Positions 20,410 through 23,295 of a stretch of DNA of 23,295 bases are shown one piece after another. The position numbers and the translations under genes were made by a program. Within the stretch, counting starts at the first letter, position 1. Every line of letters starts with the position of its first letter. Source of the DNA: Patescibacteria group bacterium (lineage in GTDB: Bacteria > Patescibacteriota > Patescibacteriia > 2-12-FULL-60-25); contig JAGOUA010000004.1 in assembly GCA_018061485.1 (NCBI GenBank), positions 1-23,295 on the forward strand. Reading direction: 5' to 3'. The notes below the pieces were generated by a model. That model was given only the letters and a program-made list of their open reading frames with translations. It ran no database searches and was not told the DNA's origin.

Positions 20410-21000
20410 ATGCCACTTCCTTCTGCCTCGGGTGTTGGTTCTACGGTGGGCAAGCGGTTATTCGGGACGTCGAATCCTACGGTTATTGCCCGAAAAATCC
20501 AGAAACTGGGAAAGACGGGGGACCTACAAAAAGCGCTGAAAGACCACGGGGTTCGTGGAGGGTTAACCGCGCGTAAAATGGCGGATGTGCTGACGGGAAA
20601 GGCGGATCCCGCCTCGACGCGGCAACTCGGTGGAGCGATCCGTGCTCTGCAGGCTATTGGGGCAACCGTCGAGCCGGATACAAAGGTGGGAACGATTCTC
20701 GCCGAAAGCAGCCGCCGCGCTCTGCAGGATGAAACGTATAAACAGACAGGGGCTTTGCGACCCAACGCCTTGAACTTGGGGATGAAGGCGTCTCTCGGGG
20801 CTCGAGTAGCGGCAGCTCGTCTTGCGAACGAAGGCGGTGAGCACCAAGAGCGACCGTTAGAGCAGGCTCGGTCTATTCGTGAGGTGCGTGAAACCTTGCG
20901 GGCGTTAGGTATGGCGGAAAAACGCACCGTTCGTCGTGCGTTGCCACCGGTGGGCGAAGCAGTGTCGAGTACCGCGCCAAAGGGACCAGATCTTTTTTAG
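20410..21000 (+). CDS. Hypothetical basic, helical protein
   Basis: 196 residues, not recognised. No signal peptide or membrane segment. It is rich in Ala, Arg, Lys and Gly and looks mostly helical: SNPTVIARKIQKLGKTGDLQKALKDHG (about 21-47), TARKMADVLTGKADPASTRQLGGAIRALQAIG (about 53-84), and a C-terminal REVRETLRALGMAEKRTVRRAL (about 158-179), ending in a flexible Ser/Pro tail. The basic helical character would fit a nucleic-acid-binding or scaffold role, but no domain supports that. GGAGGT precedes the ATG by four bases. The uracil-DNA glycosylase gene starts 44 bases after its stop with no terminator between, so they may share a transcript. Confidence 0.65.
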   Translation: MPLPSASGVGSTVGKRLFGTSNPTVIARKIQKLGKTGDLQKALKDHGVRGGLTARKMADVLTGKADPASTRQLGGAIRALQAIGATVEPDTKVGTILAESSRRALQDETYKQTGALRPNALNLGMKASLGARVAAARLANEGGEHQERPLEQARSIREVRETLRALGMAEKRTVRRALPPVGEAVSSTAPKGPDLF

Positions 21001-21044
21001 AGGGCCCCTTGCTTGTCGGGCGAACGCTCCGTACCATCTCCCTC

Positions 21045-21707
21045 ATGGATGTTCGTCTAGAAGCATCGTGGAAGCAGCTCCTCGCGGAGGAATTTTGCCG
21101 CCCCTCATTTGAGGCGCTCGCAACGTTTGTACGAACGGCGTATCAAACGCGTACGGTCTATCCGCCGCCGGCGCAGCTCTTTCGGGCGTTTAATCTCTGT
21201 CCCGTTGATCGGGTGAAAGTGGTGATTTTGGGACAAGATCCGTATCACGGCCCCGGTCAGGCGCACGGACTTTCGTTTTCTGTTCCTGCTGGGGTGGTTC
21301 TGCCGCCTTCGCTGCGGAATATCGCTAAAGAGCTTGCGTCTGATACGGGCGAGAAGCTCGCAAGTGGAGATCTTACACGATGGGCAGAGCAGGGAGTACT
21401 GCTTTTAAACGCTGTGTTGACCGTTGAGGCGGGACAGCCGGCGTCGCATCAGGGCAAGGGGTGGGAGGTGTTTACAGATGGGGTAATCGCGCGCTTGTCT
21501 GCTTCGTGTGAGCACGTGGTATTTGTGTTATGGGGAAAGTACGCGCAACAAAAAGCCACGCTTATTGATCAAGCGCGGCATTTGGTGATTGCTTCGGCGC
21601 ATCCATCCCCCTTTTCTGCTGATCGAGGGTTCTTTGGCTCAAGGCCGTTCTCTCGAGCGAATGCCTATCTCGCGCAACACGGAAAAACGCCTATTCAATG
21701 GAGCTAA
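21045..21707 (+). CDS. ung: Uracil-DNA glycosylase (family 1)
   Basis: Removes uracil from DNA at the start of base-excision repair. 220 residues from the ATG at 21045, the usual family size; the longer frame from TTG 21009 adds residues unlike the family. The water-activating motif GQDPYHGPGQAHGLSFSV (Asp65), the LLLNAVLTVEAGQPASHQGKGWE segment and the uracil/leucine-loop motif HPSPFSADRGFFGSRPFSRAN (His186) are all intact. A weak TTGCTT-17-TACCAT promoter would place transcription start next to the ATG; read-through from the preceding gene is equally possible. It is convergent with the next gene, overlapping it by four bases (CTAA holds both stops). Confidence 0.96.
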   Translation: MDVRLEASWKQLLAEEFCRPSFEALATFVRTAYQTRTVYPPPAQLFRAFNLCPVDRVKVVILGQDPYHGPGQAHGLSFSVPAGVVLPPSLRNIAKELASDTGEKLASGDLTRWAEQGVLLLNAVLTVEAGQPASHQGKGWEVFTDGVIARLSASCEHVVFVLWGKYAQQKATLIDQARHLVIASAHPSPFSADRGFFGSRPFSRANAYLAQHGKTPIQWS

Positions 21708-22306
21708 CCAACACCCAGGTCTAGGTCGAGGCTTTCTCCTGGGGCGTTGTATGCATCCCAAGGCATGACTTCTGTATGGTATGACGGGGCTTGGGTTCGA
21801 CGCCGAATACCGCTTGACGTGTGTGGTTGTCCCAGACGCAGGGCGGGAGAGGTGGCCTCGTCTTCGTACGCAAGAGCGTCTGGATCAAGCCCTGCTCGGT
21901 GGAGAAGATGACGTTCTTCTTGCAAGAGTAGAGATTCGTCGAAAAGGGTATCAATCGCACGATTTATTACGGCTTGCTCCTCGGCAGTTTTGCCCAACGA
22001 CTGCATCAAAAGCCCGAATTTTTCCGGCCGGCCACTGTAGGAGATGGTTCCTGGCACGCGCTCAAGAAGCGGATCGGGAATGTGGGGGTCGGATCGAAAG
22101 CGAACTAATATATCCGCGACGGGATCTAAAAGACCTGGAAGGGATAGCAGTTTATCGGTAAGGTTTTTTAGATACTGTTGTCGCTTAACATAAGATTGTT
22201 TGAGGCGAACTCTATACTTTTCTCCGAATGGCGTTGGCGCATTTGAGTATTCAGTTCGTGGTGGAGGTGAAGCTGGTCTATGCCCAAGGAACGGATGGTG
22301 CTCCAT
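21704..22306 (-). CDS. Hypothetical protein
   Basis: 200 residues from the ATG at 22306, chosen because a TACACT -10-like box ends nine bases upstream and the longer frame runs into the helicase terminator. No family is recognised, and there is no signal peptide or membrane segment. A Pro-rich start (HRPASPPP) is followed by a basic helix (KYRVRLKQSYVKRQQYLKNLT, about 29-49) and a helical centre (about 50-142). The tail is acidic and low in complexity, ending LDLDLGVG. Helix plus disordered ends would suit a small binding protein, but this is only a description. Its 3' end overlaps ung on the other strand by four bases, with no terminator in between. Confidence 0.65.
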   Translation of the reverse strand: MEHHPFLGHRPASPPPRTEYSNAPTPFGEKYRVRLKQSYVKRQQYLKNLTDKLLSLPGLLDPVADILVRFRSDPHIPDPLLERVPGTISYSGRPEKFGLLMQSLGKTAEEQAVINRAIDTLFDESLLLQEERHLLHRAGLDPDALAYEDEATSPALRLGQPHTSSGIRRRTQAPSYHTEVMPWDAYNAPGESLDLDLGVG

Positions 22307-22332
22307 ATATGTACCAGTGTACCGCGCGAGAG

Positions 22333-22365
22333 GGAAAAGCAAAACACCCTCCGAAGAAGGTGTTT
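22333..22365 (-). terminator. Terminator of the RNA helicase gene
   Basis: Nine-base stem AAACACCTT/AGGGTGTTT (22342-22350 with 22357-22365), loop CTTCGG, T-rich tail (TTTTGCTTTT) on the minus strand, 26 bases after the helicase stop. Confidence 0.8.
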
Positions 22366-22390
22366 GTTTGTCTTTGTGGGGCTTGGCCTA

Positions 22391-23295
22391 TTAGTACGTC
22401 ACGCGTGGAGTGCGTCGCGCGCCTCCAAACCCTCCGCGAGCCGGTGGACGTCCTGTGCCTCCGCGTGGAGCAGAAGACGCGCCATATCCTCCAAAAGAAG
22501 GACGTGATGCGCCAAAGGCTGGTCGACTGCTAGACGAAGATGACGCATGCGAAGCACCCGATCCGCCACGAGTCATGTCAAAGCTGGTACGAGCCGCGAA
22601 CACGGATGAGCGACGTGGAGGTTGAGCGAAGGCTCCCTCGGATCGACTGTCGCCACGCCCTCCTGAGCGCCCACCTCGACCGGATTTGCCCATCACGTCT
22701 TCCAAGATGCGTGTTGCGGCAATAGCGGTAAACGCGGCTTCTGGAAGAGGGATGATGGTGGGAAGAGGAGAAACGGTGATACGCGCTTTGATGAGGCGTT
22801 CAATCGCCATCACATCGCGTTTCTGTTCTGGAAGGATAAAGGAAATGGCTTGACCTTTACGGCCAGCGCGTCCTGTTCGACCGATGCGGTGGACGTAGTC
22901 GTCGAGCGCGTCAGGAAGGTCAACGTTGATGACGAGGCTGATGCCTTGAACGTCGATACCGCGGGCAGCGATGTCAGTCGCGACGAGGACACGATAGCGA
23001 CCCGTCTTAAAGCCTTCCAAGGCGGCACGACGCTGTGCGAGTGTGCGGTTGGCGTGAATTTCTACGGCGCTATGACCGGCTCCACGAAGAGCAGCGGCAA
23101 TCTTTTTTGCGCCATGCTTGGTGCGGCTAAACGCGAGCACGGAGCCTTCTTTATGATTTGTGAGAATGGTGTGCAAAAGAGGGAGTTTTTGCTCTTTACG
23201 AACAAAGTACGCATCTTGCTGAATCGTGTCGGCGGTGGTGCCAGCGCGAGCGATCTCGATGTGTACAGGCGTGCGCATGGCGGCCTTGGCAAGGT
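22391..23295 (-). CDS. DEAD-box RNA helicase, C-terminal part (5' truncated by window)
   Basis: ATP-dependent RNA unwinding, as in ribosome assembly, mRNA decay or cold response. Only the second RecA-like domain and tail are in the window; the frame is open to the edge, so the ATG at 23278 is internal and the Walker and DEAD motifs lie outside. Visible motifs (residues counted from that ATG): SVLAFSRTKHGAKKIAAAL (about 46-64), motif V in VLVATDIAARGIDVQG (about 97-112), and motif VI in YVHRIGRTGRAGRKG (about 128-142). After about residue 198 comes a long Gly/Arg/Ser-rich tail (RGGRSGGRGD, PPARGGFGGARR) of the RGG type that adds non-specific RNA binding in many bacterial members. This resembles RhlE-like helicases, but the assignment within the family is open. 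Confidence 0.95.
   Translation of the reverse strand, partial: LAKAAMRTPVHIEIARAGTTADTIQQDAYFVRKEQKLPLLHTILTNHKEGSVLAFSRTKHGAKKIAAALRGAGHSAVEIHANRTLAQRRAALEGFKTGRYRVLVATDIAARGIDVQGISLVINVDLPDALDDYVHRIGRTGRAGRKGQAISFILPEQKRDVMAIERLIKARITVSPLPTIIPLPEAAFTAIAATRILEDVMGKSGRGGRSGGRGDSRSEGAFAQPPRRSSVFAARTSFDMTRGGSGASHASSSSSSRPAFGASRPSFGGYGASSAPRGGTGRPPARGGFGGARRTPRVTY

Overview
The window looks like a stretch of a Candidate Phyla Radiation (Patescibacteria) chromosome, possibly of the Uhrbacteria/Magasanikbacteria type. That is inferred from gene content, not from a phylogeny: a transketolase split into two genes, a eukaryote/archaeal-type isoleucyl-tRNA synthetase, secreted proteins that share a domain seen in these bacteria, a caspase-like protein with a long helical N-terminal region, and many unrecognised small genes. 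TGA is used as a normal stop. Most genes have medium-high GC and are tightly packed. Two genes (2873-4726 and 5071-5502) are visibly richer in AT.

Layout. 1-2835 (+): end of an M16 zinc peptidase, tpiA, and a membrane-anchored TPR protein. 2799-5547: an inserted-looking island. A predicted clan CD (caspase-like) protein gene lies between two 82-bp direct repeats that copy the 3' end of the TPR gene plus a promoter; an AT-rich NUDIX gene follows, flanked by a second, different pair of direct repeats. 5550-6720: mostly non-coding, with tRNA-Tyr (-), tRNA-Thr (+), hairpins and members of a structured repeat family. 6721-9065 (-): a small unknown gene with its own strong promoter, then the two transketolase halves. 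9337-12640 (-): an overlapping operon rpiB-rpe-(secreted Ig-like protein)-(secreted cupredoxin-like protein). 12853-15834 (+): ileS. 15874-16115: divergent tRNA-Lys and tRNA-Arg with overlapping promoters. 16294-19425: oligoendopeptidase F (-), peroxiredoxin (+), superoxide dismutase (-). 19504-21707 (+): a lipoprotein, an unknown basic protein and uracil-DNA glycosylase. 21704-23295 (-): an unknown protein and the C-terminal part of a DEAD-box RNA helicase.

How the genes fit together. tktN/tktC, rpiB and rpe supply the non-oxidative pentose phosphate pathway, and tpiA handles triose phosphates, as expected of a fermenter with a small genome. Peroxiredoxin and SOD form an oxidative-stress pair. 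Peptidases (M16, M3) process peptides.

The most unusual signals are three. (1) A family of about 122-nt multi-hairpin repeats: three close copies at 6332, 9214 and 16121, and two relatives at 6120 and 12706. They share a variable but self-complementary outer stem closed by TTGG/CCAA and a central hairpin. (2) The repeat-flanked caspase-like and NUDIX cassettes. (3) Predicted -10 boxes that commonly end only about 7-16 nt before the start codon, suggesting leaderless or nearly leaderless transcription.
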